Shown: positions 9,728 through 20,036, numbered from the stretch's first letter. The stretch is 64,000 nt of DNA from Quercus robur (GCF_932294415.1 NC_065535.1:90040862-90104861); one strand, 5' to 3'. A program made the numbers and translations. Notes: generated by a model not told the origin, from the sequence alone.

Positions 9728-12493
9728 GTGTTCGCACCGGAACGAGACCAAGCAATAGCGGAAGAGGTCCGCAAACTCCAAGAGGCAAGCTTCATCAAGG
9801 AAGTCTACTATCCCGATTGGCTGGCGAATGTGGTAATGGTGAAGAAAGCGAGCGGCAAGTGGCAGATGTGCGTAGATTTCACCGATTTTAACAAAGTGTG
9901 CCCCAAAGATAGCTATCCCCTTCCAAGGGTCGACGTCCTAGTAGACTCGACGGCTCAACACCAATTACTAAGCTTCATGGACGCTTTCTCAGGTTATAAC
10001 CAGATCCGCATGCACGAGGCCGATCAGGAAAAGACTTCGTTCGTAACCAGTCAAGGACTCTTTTGTTACAAAGTAATGCCATTCGGCCTGAAGAATGCGG
10101 GGGCAACATACCAAAGGCTAATGAACAAGATGTTCGCACAGCAAATCGGGAGAAATGTACAAGTCTATGTCGATGACATGCTGGTGAAGAGCCGGAAGGA
10201 GGAAGACCACCTGGAAGATCTTAAGGAAACATTCGGTACGCTTCGATCCTACAACATGAAGCTCAATCCAGGAAAGTGCGCATTCGGCGTAACGGCAGGC
10301 AAATTCCTAGGATTCATGGTATCCCAGAGGGGGATTGAGGCTAACCCGGACAAAATCCGAGCCATAGTAGAGATGGCCCCCCCGCGAAATGTGAAGGAGA
10401 TACAAAGCCTTAACGGCAAAATAGCGGCATTAAATAGATTCGTGTCGAGAGCCACGGACAAGTGTTTGCCCTTCTTTCGCACGTTAAAGAAGTCTTTCGA
10501 GTGGACGGACGAGTGTCAGCGAGCATTCGAGGAATTAAAAGCATACCTATCTTCACCACCCCTATTGAGTCCCTCGCAACCTGGTGAAGAACTTTTCCTC
10601 TACTTGGCTGTCTCCTCTGTCGCAGTTAGCGCGGCCTTAATTAGAGAAGAGGATAATGCACAGAAGCCTGTATACTACGCCAGCCGGGCGCTCCGCGGTG
10701 CCGAAGAAAGATACCAACCTATGGAGAAACTCGCTTTTGCATTGGTCACGGCGGCTCGCAAGCTCAAGCCCTACTTTCAAGCCCATACTGTGAACGTAAT
10801 GATCGACAAGCCCTTGCGAAGGGCACTGAGTAATCCTGAAGCCGCAGGTCGGCTGACGCTGTGGGCAATAGAATTGAGTGAGTTTGATATCAAGTACCGT
10901 CCACGTGTGGCCATTAAAGGACAAGCTGTAGCCGACTTCATAGCAGAGTTTACGCGTGACGAAGACAAGGGGGCAGAAGAATCCCTCCAGTGGAGCATAT
11001 ACACCGACGGATCATCCAATCGGCGAGCCGGAGGGGCCGGTATAGTATTGCTGTCACCTGAAGGAGACAATATTGAATGTATGGTCTGTCTCGACTTCCC
11101 CACTACCAACAATGAAGCAGAATATGAAGCAGTGGCGGCAGGACTCGACCTAGCCAAAGCCGCCGGAGCTGAAAGCGTAGTCATTTACTGCGACTCTCAA
11201 GTCGTGACCAATCAAGTAAACGGAGATTATGAATGCAAGGGGGAAAGGTTGAAGAGATATCTTGATCAAGTAAGGGCGAGAGTCGACGGACTAAAAGCAA
11301 TGGTCGTCCAATTCCCCAGGGGAGAAAATGAGCTTGCCGATCGGCTAGCCAAAGCCGCTTCAGCAGAACGTATGATGACACCGGGTAATGTACTTTCTTT
11401 TGTTCAACTTTTTCCACTAATAGACCCCGACAACATGCAGGAGATACGCTCCGAAAGAAACTGGACTACACAGATAACTTCATACTTAAAGGACGGGTTA
11501 CTGCCAGAAGAGAAGGAGGCAACAAGAAAGCTAAAAGTCCAAGCGGCAAGGTTCGTCTTAATAAAAGACATTCTTTACAAGAGAGGTTTCTCCCGTCCTT
11601 ATCTAAGATGCCTGGGGGCTGAAGAGGCAGACTACGTAATGAGGGAAGTACACGAAGGGATATGCGGGAACCATTCTGGATCGCGGTCGTTGGTGCACAA
11701 ACTGGTACGAGCTGGGTATTACTGGCCAACCATGCAGAAGGATGCCGAGTCTTACGTTAAAAGCTGCGACAAATGCCAGAGGTTCAGCAATTTTATCGGA
11801 CAGCCAGCTAAGGAGCTAACCCCTATAACGGCTCCATGGCCGTTCGCTCAGTGGGGACTAGATATCATGGGACCTTTCCCAACGGCGGTAAGGCAGCTAA
11901 AGTTCTTGGTAGTGGGTATTGACTACTTCACAAAATGGGTAGAAGCGGAAGCCTTGGCCACCATTACAGAAAAGAACATTAGAAGTTTTGTCTGGCGGTG
12001 CATCGTATGCAGGTTTGGTATTCCTAGAGTTCTTGTCTCAGATAACGGGAGGCAGTTCGACAACGGCCACTTCCGGGATTTCTACACACAGCTAGGAATA
12101 AAAAACCACTACTCATCACCCGCCCATCCTCAGGCTAATGGCCAGGTTGAAGTCACGAACCGATCCCTGTTAAAGATTATCAAGACTCGGCTCGAGGGGG
12201 CAAAGAGCATATGGCCCGAAGAATTGCCGAGCATACTGTGGGCATACAAGACAACGGCGAGGACTCCAACAGGAGAGACGCCATTCCGACTGACATACGG
12301 GAGCGAGGCGGTCATCCCAGCAGAAGTTGGGCTCACAAGTTATAGGGTTCACAACCATGACGAGAGCAGGAATGACGAATCTATGAGGCTACAGCTGGAC
12401 CTGATAGATGAGGTTAGGTCGGCGGCGGAGCAAAGGATCGCTAGATACCAGGATCGCATGGCCAGACATTACAACTCCCGGGTCCGACACTGA
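9728..12493 (+). CDS. Gypsy pol: reverse transcriptase, RNase H, second RNase H, integrase
   Basis: One open frame of 921 codons; the start is the first GTG after the frameshift, not a true initiator. RT: LLSFMDAFSGYNQI, MPFGLKNAGATYQRLM and the catalytic YVDD at residues 147-150. A first RNase H (roughly 285-400) is followed by a second, archaeal-type one (about 420-555) with D427 in YTDGSS, E in NNEAEYEA, D in YCDSQVV and D in NELADRLAKA. Integrase has the HHCC zinc region from H642 and a D,D35E triad at D712, D772 and E808. The dual RNase H is typical of Tat-like elements. The frame ends at TGA 12491-12493, before the normal C-terminus. Confidence 0.95.
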   Translation: MFAPERDQAIAEEVRKLQEASFIKEVYYPDWLANVVMVKKASGKWQMCVDFTDFNKVCPKDSYPLPRVDVLVDSTAQHQLLSFMDAFSGYNQIRMHEADQEKTSFVTSQGLFCYKVMPFGLKNAGATYQRLMNKMFAQQIGRNVQVYVDDMLVKSRKEEDHLEDLKETFGTLRSYNMKLNPGKCAFGVTAGKFLGFMVSQRGIEANPDKIRAIVEMAPPRNVKEIQSLNGKIAALNRFVSRATDKCLPFFRTLKKSFEWTDECQRAFEELKAYLSSPPLLSPSQPGEELFLYLAVSSVAVSAALIREEDNAQKPVYYASRALRGAEERYQPMEKLAFALVTAARKLKPYFQAHTVNVMIDKPLRRALSNPEAAGRLTLWAIELSEFDIKYRPRVAIKGQAVADFIAEFTRDEDKGAEESLQWSIYTDGSSNRRAGGAGIVLLSPEGDNIECMVCLDFPTTNNEAEYEAVAAGLDLAKAAGAESVVIYCDSQVVTNQVNGDYECKGERLKRYLDQVRARVDGLKAMVVQFPRGENELADRLAKAASAERMMTPGNVLSFVQLFPLIDPDNMQEIRSERNWTTQITSYLKDGLLPEEKEATRKLKVQAARFVLIKDILYKRGFSRPYLRCLGAEEADYVMREVHEGICGNHSGSRSLVHKLVRAGYYWPTMQKDAESYVKSCDKCQRFSNFIGQPAKELTPITAPWPFAQWGLDIMGPFPTAVRQLKFLVVGIDYFTKWVEAEALATITEKNIRSFVWRCIVCRFGIPRVLVSDNGRQFDNGHFRDFYTQLGIKNHYSSPAHPQANGQVEVTNRSLLKIIKTRLEGAKSIWPEELPSILWAYKTTARTPTGETPFRLTYGSEAVIPAEVGLTSYRVHNHDESRNDESMRLQLDLIDEVRSAAEQRIARYQDRMARHYNSRVRH

Positions 12494-12697
12494 AACTTCC
12501 AAGTAGGAGATCTCGTACTCAGGAGGGTCATGGGTGCAATTAGAGACCTTACACAGGGAAAACTCAGCCCCAACTGGGAAGGACCTTATAGAGTTACGTC
12601 ATGGAAAAGGAAAGGAACATACCACCTGGAGACAACAGATGGAGAGAAGCTACCGCATCCATGGAATGCCGAGCATTTGAGAAAATACTACCAGTAA
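12494..12697 (+). pseudogene. C-terminal tail of integrase after a premature stop
   Basis: After TGA at 12491-12493 the same frame continues for 67 codons to a TAA at 12695-12697. It reads as the usual end of a gypsy integrase, with the GDLVLRRV and NWEGPYRV (GPY/F) motifs. The stop is consistent with a CGA-to-TGA change, as expected from deamination of a methylated CpG. No chromodomain follows. Confidence 0.85.
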
Positions 12698-12877
12698 TAG
12701 TAACACGGCGAACGGCAACCAGTTTTTTTTAAAGCTTTTTATAAGTTTTTCTTTTAACTGTTTGTTTGCTACAATCTCGTCGTGCCTTTTTTAAGCCCAA
12801 GGGGGCAGGCACTTTTCCTTTATGCATTTCTATAATCAGATACAATTTTAATCTTCTACTTGGATGTCATTACAATT

Positions 12878-13674
12878 GTCCACAAAATGGACGGACACAA
12901 AATAAAGTCCACAAGATGGACGGATCATCCTACAGGGATGATAACTTAAAGTCCGCAAGATGGACGGACACAAAATAAAGTCCACAAGATGGACGGATCA
13001 TCCTACAAGGACGATCACTGTAAGTCCACAAAATGGACGGACACAAAACAAAGTCCACAAGATGGACGGATCATCCTACAGGGATGATAACATCCTACAG
13101 GGATGATAACTTAAAGTCCGCAAGATGGACGGATACAAAATGAAGTCCACAAGATGGACGGATCATCCTACAAGGACGATCACTTTAAGTTCACAAAATG
13201 GACGGACACAAAATAAAGTCCACAAGATGGACGGATCATCCTATAGGGATGATAACATCCTACAGGGATGATAACTTAAAGTCCACAAGATGGACGGATA
13301 CAAAATAAAGTCCACAAGATGGACGGATCATCCTACAGGGATGATAACATCCTACAGGGATGATTACGTGAAGTCCACAAGATGGACGGATACAAAATGA
13401 AGTCCCCAAGGTGGACGGATCATCCCAGAAGGATAACCACTTACAATCCACGAGATGGACGGATCATCCGCAAAGCGGACGGTAATAAAATAAAGTCCAC
13501 AAAATGGACGGATCATTTTACACTAAAATAGAATCCATAAGGTAGACGGGTCATCCCAGAAAGGTGACGACTGGAAATCCAAAATGGACGGATGTAATAT
13601 AATATCCACAAGGTGGACGGAATATCCTACAAAGGTGACAAGCCCAGACCAAAATGGACGGAACATTCTACAAG
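12878..13674. repeat. Hairpin-rich tandem repeat array in the 3' region of the gypsy element
   Basis: About 20 copies of GTCCACAAGATGGACGG or close variants. In the left two thirds two spacings alternate: a short one (ACACAAAATAAA) and a long one (ATCATCCTACAGGGATGATAACTTAAA), giving a composite unit of about 73 bp with some extra copies of CATCCTACAGGGATGATAA. Both modules are inverted repeats (GTCCA-N5-TGGAC and ATCATCC-N5-GGATGAT), so either strand can fold into a chain of small hairpins. The right third is more diverged. The array sits between the convergent ends of pol and the antisense gene. Confidence 0.95.
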
Positions 13675-13935
13675 TTTCCAAAAAAAAAAAATTCTTAGGA
13701 TCAAAAATATACCTACACATGCCGGATCCAGTAAGAAGTTAATAGCTGAACGGATATAAATAGGTCAAGCAACGACAATTCGAAAGCAAAATTAAAAAAA
13801 AAATTTAAACATTCAACATATAAAATGAAGTGCACGGATGAATTTAACAAAGGTAGGCCATTAAAAGGCAATGTTTGCATATCATCAACAACGGATGAGA
13901 ATTGTTCCAAAATGTACATGAAAAAAAAAATCCAT

Positions 13936-16109
13936 CTACTGCGCTTTATCCGCATTGTCGACGGACTGAGGAACCGCTTCCGTTTCAGGCTTAGCTTGAT
14001 CAACTTTTGCTGGTGCCGACTCTCCGTCACCAAGGGCGTCGTCATCAGCAAAGAGGTCGTCAGTATCCTCTGAGGCAGCAAGCACGACGGATGATTGAAC
14101 TGGGTCTTCAACTTTGAACTTCAAAGTGTCCAAGTTTGGATAAGCTTGCTTGACCTGACGGAGGGCATCCATGAAGCCCTGATGGAAAGAATTGCCCAGC
14201 TCAGTAATTAGGGCGTCGGAGTCACGGTATTCACGAACTGCAACGTCCTTAGCCTGACGGACTTCATTTTTTAGCTCTACAATCTCCTTGTCCTTGCTCT
14301 CTAGAGCCTTCTTTGCCTCCTCCGTCACCTGTTCAAGGCTCTTCCTTGCCTTCTCCGAAAGTTCAAGCTTCTTCTCCATCTTGGGTTTCCAGTTTCTCAA
14401 CTGGAGAAGTTCTTCCTCCGTCTGCTCTGCTTTGGCCCGTACGCGATCCAAAGTCGTCTCATGGCTGAGGCACCGTCCCATCAGCCCCTTCATCATGACC
14501 ATCGCCTAAAAAATAACAACGTAGTTATAAAAGGAACCTTGGGCAAAGGATTTAATTTGTATTTGAATAGTAGACGGGCTATCTTACCTGTGTAATTGCA
14601 AATAAGCCCATCTCACCCATGGCCTCCGTCGAGTGATTGCCTAAGTCTTCATAATCCTCCGCCGAAATGATGGAGGAAATCTGTTCTAAGGCATGCTTAG
14701 AATCCTCTCGAAGAAGGACGGGCGGCTTCTCTTGATCCTTCGACGGGCCCTTCATCAGGCCCTTGCCAACCCCGTGCTTGATCGGAGTGACCGTCTTCGG
14801 AGGCTCCGCCATAAGTCCCACGACGGGTTCTAAAGATACTTTGGCCTTCTTGGCCTGACGATCCGCTTTGGGCTGAGTTTTCCGCTTCGCAGACGGATTG
14901 CTTGGGCCCGTCGCAGGGGGAGCGTCATCACCGGTCTTCTTTGCGGCCTTTGCCCGGATCATAGCTCTTCTCTTAGCGTCGTCCATCTCTGAAACATGGA
15001 CGGGAGAGTTAATTAGCAAAATAAGTTACATAATTTTTTCAAGTATAGGGTGACGAGCTTACGCCTCCTTATCTGTGCTTCGTACTTGACGGCTGCCGCT
15101 GTCGGTTCCGGTCCGTCGCAATACCAGTGAATGGTATTAAGTGTTACCAACTTCGCCCAAGTCCTTTCCTCCGGCTTGGTCTTTGAGAAAATTTTCTCAA
15201 GGAAAGCAAACTCCTTAATGTCAATTTGGGGGCGTCTAACTACAAAAGAAGATAGAGGATGGTTAGATTATATTCAACAAACTTAATAAAGTTAAAGTTT
15301 GAAGGAAAATCCATACTAGACGGGTGTAATATGCCCCAAGTAGTGTCGACGGGCATGAAATCCGTTTCCCCCGGACGACCCATCCAACCGTCGCCTTCTA
15401 GGAAGAAGTACCGGCTCTTCCAATCCCTATTTGAGTCCGGCGTGTCATAGATGACTTTCAACAACGGACTCCTGGGGACGAAGCTATATATTCCCCTAGA
15501 TTTATCAATTTCGTCCGGACGGTAGCAGTGAAAGAACTCCCTAACCGTCAGCCTTTTTTCTCCGTCGGACACAGCACCGTACAAGACCTCCATCGCTATA
15601 AAAACCCTCCAAGCATTAGGGGAAATCTGATTCACGGATAACCCCAGTTGACGGAGGAGCTCACGGTGAAGCGAACTCAATGGGAATCTGAGTCCGGCCT
15701 TCAACATTTGCTCATATACCCCGACTCCCTCTACCCCGTCATAGTAACACTTCTCCGATTTGTAGGGTAGACAGATCGTAACATTTTCTGGAATTTGATA
15801 ATTATCCCTAAATGTCTTAAAATGCTTTTCTTTGATAACAGACGTGAAGTAATTCACTGTCCACTCCGGTAGCATGACGAACTCCCTGAGCCCATCAGCA
15901 CCAATGACGGATCTAACAATCTGATCCTCACCGTCATCAGGTCCCTCGTCTGGATCAACCACCTCCAGATCCTCATATGTTGAGGACGAGGAGGAGGTGG
16001 ACGGACTCCTATCATCTGGACTATCTTGTTCTCGATGACCGGACAGATATACTTCCTCGTAATCCAACCCGTCACGAACAACCGACTGATTACTCGACGC
16101 ACTAGACAT
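13936..16109 (-). CDS. Four-exon antisense gene in the gypsy element (gypsy-type 'transposase' domain plus coiled coil)
   Basis: Coding exons on the minus strand: 16109-15317, 15239-15063, 14988-14588 and 14505-13936. All three introns (74-82 bp) are GT-AG, with donors GTATGG, GTAAGC and GTAAGA, and the phases match to give 1,941 nt, or 646 residues plus stop. Residues 1-70 are Ser/Asp/Glu-rich. About 78-260 resembles Pfam 'putative gypsy type transposon' PF04195 (LPEW at 80, FPLSSLHRELLRQLG at 142, NAWRVF at 165). Exon 3 has a basic, NLS-like stretch (SAKRKTQPKADRQAKKAK). Exon 4 is a long coiled coil (LELSEKARKSLEQVTEEAKK) with an acidic tail. No stop or frameshift interrupts it, unlike pol. 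Tat-like elements are known to carry extra antisense reading frames of unknown role. I infer splicing from sequence only; nuclear location is suggested by the basic patch. Confidence 0.8.
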
Positions 16110-16113
16110 TTCC

Positions 16114-16219
16114 TACATGAAATGACAAGAGCCTAAGACTCTGACGGTCTATGTGTCTATAACGGGTGTGGATTGTAAGGAAAATTAAAACAAGTATTAG
16201 CTTTAAGAAGAGCACTTAC
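16114..16219 (-). other. Predicted 5'-UTR intron of the antisense gene
   Basis: A consensus donor (TTG|GTAAGTGCTC, GT at 16219-16218) and a pyrimidine-rich acceptor (TTTCATGTAG, AG at 16114-16113) bracket 106 bp that ends three bases before the start codon at 16109. No ATG-led alternative frame is lost by removing it. Inference from splice-site consensus only. Confidence 0.6.
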
Positions 16220-16374
16220 CAATTTTACCAACGAAGTGATGAGGGATGGCACTGACGATTAAAGTAATTGAACGGATCAGCAGAATATGACGGATGCGCT
16301 CTAACAAGAGTGACGGGTACGCTCTGACAAGTTCATTTCTGCTGAAACTGTAGAAATGAGAGGAATTACTCCCT

Positions 16375-16382
16375 TATTTATA
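16375..16382 (-). promoter_or_regulatory. TATA box of the antisense gene
   Basis: TATAAATA on the minus strand in the context CGCTTATAAATAAGG. A start about 30 bp downstream (near 16345) would give a leader of about 130 nt after removal of the 5'-UTR intron. It lies outside the LTR, so the antisense gene would have its own internal promoter. Confidence 0.6.
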
Positions 16383-16681
16383 AGCGAGATGCACGGAAGT
16401 CGAAGCGTCGCTTCGATCCGAGACAAGACCCATTCAATTTATGACACGTGTCATCATCATTAATGACCTTCGTACAGCCTGTCTATAGTTGGTATGACCG
16501 ACGGACTCCTCGTTTGCACCGTCATCCTATCTTGCATAAATCCGTCAACCAGTTGTGACTATAAACTTAAAACCTTCTTTTTGCCTCATGGGTCTCATTC
16601 CGTCATAAAAAATACCCGTCATACCCTTACGTTAGGATCGTCACCCCATTGATCCTTTGTCCTAAAAGCTGACGGACCATT

Positions 16682-16698
16682 GGGGTGAAGGGGGCAAC
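16682..16698 (+). other. Polypurine tract before the 3' LTR
   Basis: GGGGTGAAGGGGG followed by CAAC ends exactly at the TG of the 3' LTR. This is the expected place for plus-strand priming in an LTR retrotransposon. Confidence 0.75.
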
Positions 16699-17189
16699 TG
16701 AAGATGATAAAATATAGAGCCTGACGGGCCTACCTTAATGGGCCTGACGGATTGGAACTGTTGGGCCTGTGTAAAGATTATCCCATGCGCTTTGAAGGCC
16801 CATCGCTGACAGACACAGTAAGGGCCCATGATCCGAAATCTCTATCGCCTAGAAAAGCCCTAAGATCCGAAAATGGAAATACTTGTTCACCACGCTCAGA
16901 AGAATTTGAAGTAGAGTCCCACATGGAAAAGATTTGGAGACCAAGAAGGAAAAGCCAACTCTCTACCACTATAAAAGACCTAACACCCTCGCAAATCAAG
17001 GTACGTTTAATTGACCCTCTCTAGCGCTCTAGAGTGGTGAGAAGAATTCTAACTTAACCTTCGGAGAGTGTTTGGCCGGCACCACACCGGTGCTCTCTAA
17101 AGGTTTTATTTCGATTGCTCTTGTTGTGCAGGTTCGCTTTGAGTCGCGAGTGCGGTGTGACCTATTGGTGATAATTTTCGGCATCATCA
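16699..17189 (+). repeat. 3' LTR of the gypsy element
   Basis: 491 bp, the same length as the 5' LTR with no indels, and four substitutions by my count. It starts TGAAGATGAT and ends CATCATCA. It has the same TATA box (16970-16976), which could drive transcription into the flank beyond 17190. Confidence 0.97.
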
Positions 17190-17194
17190 GAAAT
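17190..17194. repeat. Target-site duplication GAAAT (right) of the gypsy element
   Basis: GAAAT directly follows the 3' LTR and matches 6910-6914. Confidence 0.95.
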
Positions 17195-19638
17195 TGTTTT
17201 ATTTCATTGTCTTTTTCCCTCTTGGCCTAATCTATCATGCTTTGTTATAATCATATTTCTGTTTGCGTTGTACTTGTGTATTTCCAGTTTGAGGGTTCAC
17301 TACGATGAGGTACGAAATTTGGAGTAATTAAACCTGAAATTACCGTGTTAGATATAGTAAAATGTTTAAAATTATATGATCAAATATATATTCAATAAGT
17401 AGCATGTGTCCTTGTGATGCATGCATGATACACTAAAAATTTGCTCCCTTGTACTCACTGATATTTTTCATTTAATCTTAACAGACCATTTAGCCAATTT
17501 AAAATTTTATTTCTTGAATCTAATAATACACATAATGACACATTACTTACAATTTTAAATAACATGATATTAATTAATTTAGGACGGTAAATGAATTAAG
17601 TCATACATAAACAAATCGAGTTTGTCTCAATAAAATGTTCGTTAATGTTTGTTTGTTTATAAACAAGTCAAACTTAAGCCTTAGTTTTAAGCTTATTTAA
17701 TAAAGTGTGTGGGTCCTTTTTGGATAGTACCTAGGCCCAAGTAGAAACAAGGACCTTGGGCCCTTTACTTGTTGTGGTAAAGAAAGACACAAAATAAAAA
17801 GTTAAGGGTCCTTAAGACAATGTGAAATATTCCATTACTTTCTTAATTGTGTAATACATTATGCTCACTAGGATGTGTTACAAGGTCCAAATAAGTTCAA
17901 AAATCACAGACTTAGATGGATCTTCAGGCCTTTAAGACTTGCAAAGTTTAAATCCCTTTGAATCCGAGTGTGTTCTCTAGTGGTTATGTGAGGATTCCAG
18001 ACGGTATTTCCCTCTCTTTTCTTTCTTTTTATTTTTTGAATTCTAACAAAATTTTCTCAATGATTCTACTCTAATTCACTGTTGCTGAATGTCTTTCATT
18101 GTTGGCTACTTCCCCTTTTAATAGTGTCATCCTAGGGTTCCTGGGGTACCACTGATTCCCCCCATTTGCTCCCCTGGCTACCAGAACCAATGTTGTGCCA
18201 GCAACATTGGTGGCTGGACCCTTCCTCATTTCTCATACTTTTCTTCTTTTGATCCTTCTTCCTTCAAGGCTTCTAAACCTCACATTTTCAGACTCAGCTT
18301 TTAGCTACCTTTTCCTTTGTCATTTTTCCCAAGTGAGCTGATTCCTTCCTGCCAGATTAAAAGTTTTCCTAGCCACTTCCCTTCATGGTTTTTCTTTCTG
18401 GGTTCCCCGAGGTACCAACCCCTTGTTCATGAATTGTTGGTTCCCAAGCCTTCCGATTCCTTTCTGCATCATTGGATGGCTGATAGAGACATATCTATTC
18501 TCGTTCCTTGTGTTTCTTGGCACCCCCTTTGAACTGTCTTAATCCAACCCTGGCTTTGCTGCACATCCCGAGGATCTCGAGCTCTTAGCAGTCCCCAGGT
18601 ATCCCAGCCCAGTTCTTACCCCTAAGCTCCCTAGCAATTTTCTGACCTTGGTGGGCTGGGCTTTTCTTCTTCCATTCGTTTCATGAGTTCTACGGTTTAC
18701 CCATTCGTGGGTTTGGGTTCCTCCTTAAAACCTTTAATGGATTTGGGCCTACCATCTTTTTTTTTCTTTTTTCTTTTTTTTTATTTATTTTTTATTGCAG
18801 GCTGAAGTATTTTATTTTTTTTATGGAGTTCAATTCTCTGTGCCATTTTGGGCCTTGGTGCAACATTGTGACCTTTTAGACCTCAACATAAAGGAATCAA
18901 GCCTAAGCACAATTAACATTAAAATTTGATACAAAACAAGATGAGTTTAAGCTCGTTTATTAGTTTGGTATTAAGCTTGATATGAGCTCACAAATAAACT
19001 CATATTTTATTAAGACTTTAATTAATTAAAATTTTGGGACCACCCATCCAAACTATATATACTTGATAATAAGATTAATATGAGCTTGATAATATACCTA
19101 TGTTAGATTTTAAGTTAAAAAACTTGATATTAACTCAAGTTTGAGCTTAGTATTGAGCTTGAGCTTTTATAATTTTTTAAGAGATTAAGCTCAACCTTGA
19201 GCTCCAACATTATTTGTAGGCTTAGTTCGATCTTAAGTTGAGGTTGAATATTTTATTTTTTTTGTCGAGCTAAACTAAAAAAATTCACAACTAGACAAAG
19301 ATCAACTTGTTTACATGCTATCTCAATTAGCTAACTTATGAGTATCTTAACTACTGGTTTTGACTTGCTATCTCAATTAGATAATTTAAAGCTAAAAATC
19401 TTGCAATTCAAGTGGCACTTTCTAATGTTTTTAACAAAAATTATCGATTCTTATATCAACCTCCACCAATTATCGATTTATATATAAAGAAAAGTAGATA
19501 ATGTGAAGAGATGTTGTATTAGCAGAACTATGGGGGTGGGAAATGACAACGTAGCGAAGGTAGTGTGAATTCTATGGTCAATTCTATGCTACTAATTTTT
19601 TACAAGCTTTACATATACATACTTGACCATAAAGACTG
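17195..19638. other. Intergenic sequence with a GC-richer noncoding block
   Basis: No coding frame is supported. From about 18090 to 18740 the sequence is markedly more C- and pyrimidine-rich than its surroundings and may be a decayed noncoding transposon or LTR piece. From about 18930 to 19260 there are degenerate GAGCTTGA-like repeats. Neither has visible boundaries. Confidence 0.45.
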
Positions 19639-20036
19639 TGAGCATTAGCATCCGGGAATGTAAAAAAAAAAAAAAAAAAAAATCCTTATTTTGCATCCTC
19701 AAATACTACTTTATCTATTTTACAACTCACCCTACATCTCAGTTTTTATTTTTACATACAACCCAATAAAATAATATAAACTACCTAATAAAATAATATA
19801 AAATATCATTCTCTCTCTTTTTCCTCCCGCTCACTTTTTCTCTTCACACACAGTCACAAGATTAAACTAATATATTCTTTTTGCGACCTATGAATAGTAA
19901 GGTTACATATATGCAACCTTACTATTCGAAGGTTGCAAATTTTTTTAAGTTTACAAACCTAGATGGAGTGGGTTTTAGGTGGTTTGGGTTGTAAAATAGC
20001 AACTAGGGGTGTTTGCACCCCCCAATGCTAGCGCTA
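19639..20036. mobile_element. MITE-like element with degenerate terminal inverted repeats
   Basis: The left end AGCATTAGCATCCGGG faces a right end CCCCCCAATGCTAGCGCT that is its approximate reverse complement. The interior (TTTATCTATTTTACAACTC ... AACCCAATAAAATAATATAA ... TTCTCTCTC ... ACCTTACTATTC) is shared with the element at 29973-30354, and the first part also with 35562-36579. The three are probably one broad family. The ends are too worn to read a target duplication. Confidence 0.6.

Larger units (their letters stand above)
6915..17189 (+). mobile_element. Complete Ty3/gypsy LTR retrotransposon (Tat-like lineage), 10,275 bp
   Basis: Two 491-bp LTRs (6915-7405 and 16699-17189), both starting TG and ending CA, enclose gag, protease, RT, RNase H, a second RNase H and integrase in gypsy order. 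A 5-bp GAAAT duplication flanks the element. A primer-binding-site candidate starts at 7407 and a polypurine tract lies just before the 3' LTR. The extra RNase H before integrase, the CHHC gag knuckle, the long 3' region with tandem repeats and an antisense gene together fit the Tat/Retand-type plant lineage. Pol is disabled by five stops and a frameshift, so this copy cannot mobilise itself. The LTRs differ at 4 of 491 positions by my count, so the insertion is fairly recent. Confidence 0.95.

Noticed and set aside
12878..13674. CRISPR-like array
   Set aside because: Repeats are degenerate, spacers are themselves repeated, and this is a plant retrotransposon 3' region with no cas genes.
16752..17024. 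90-codon ORF in the LTR, present in both LTRs
   Set aside because: It is identical in both copies only because the LTRs are recent duplicates. It spans the TATA box and transcript start, so it cannot be an expressed frame from the LTR promoter.
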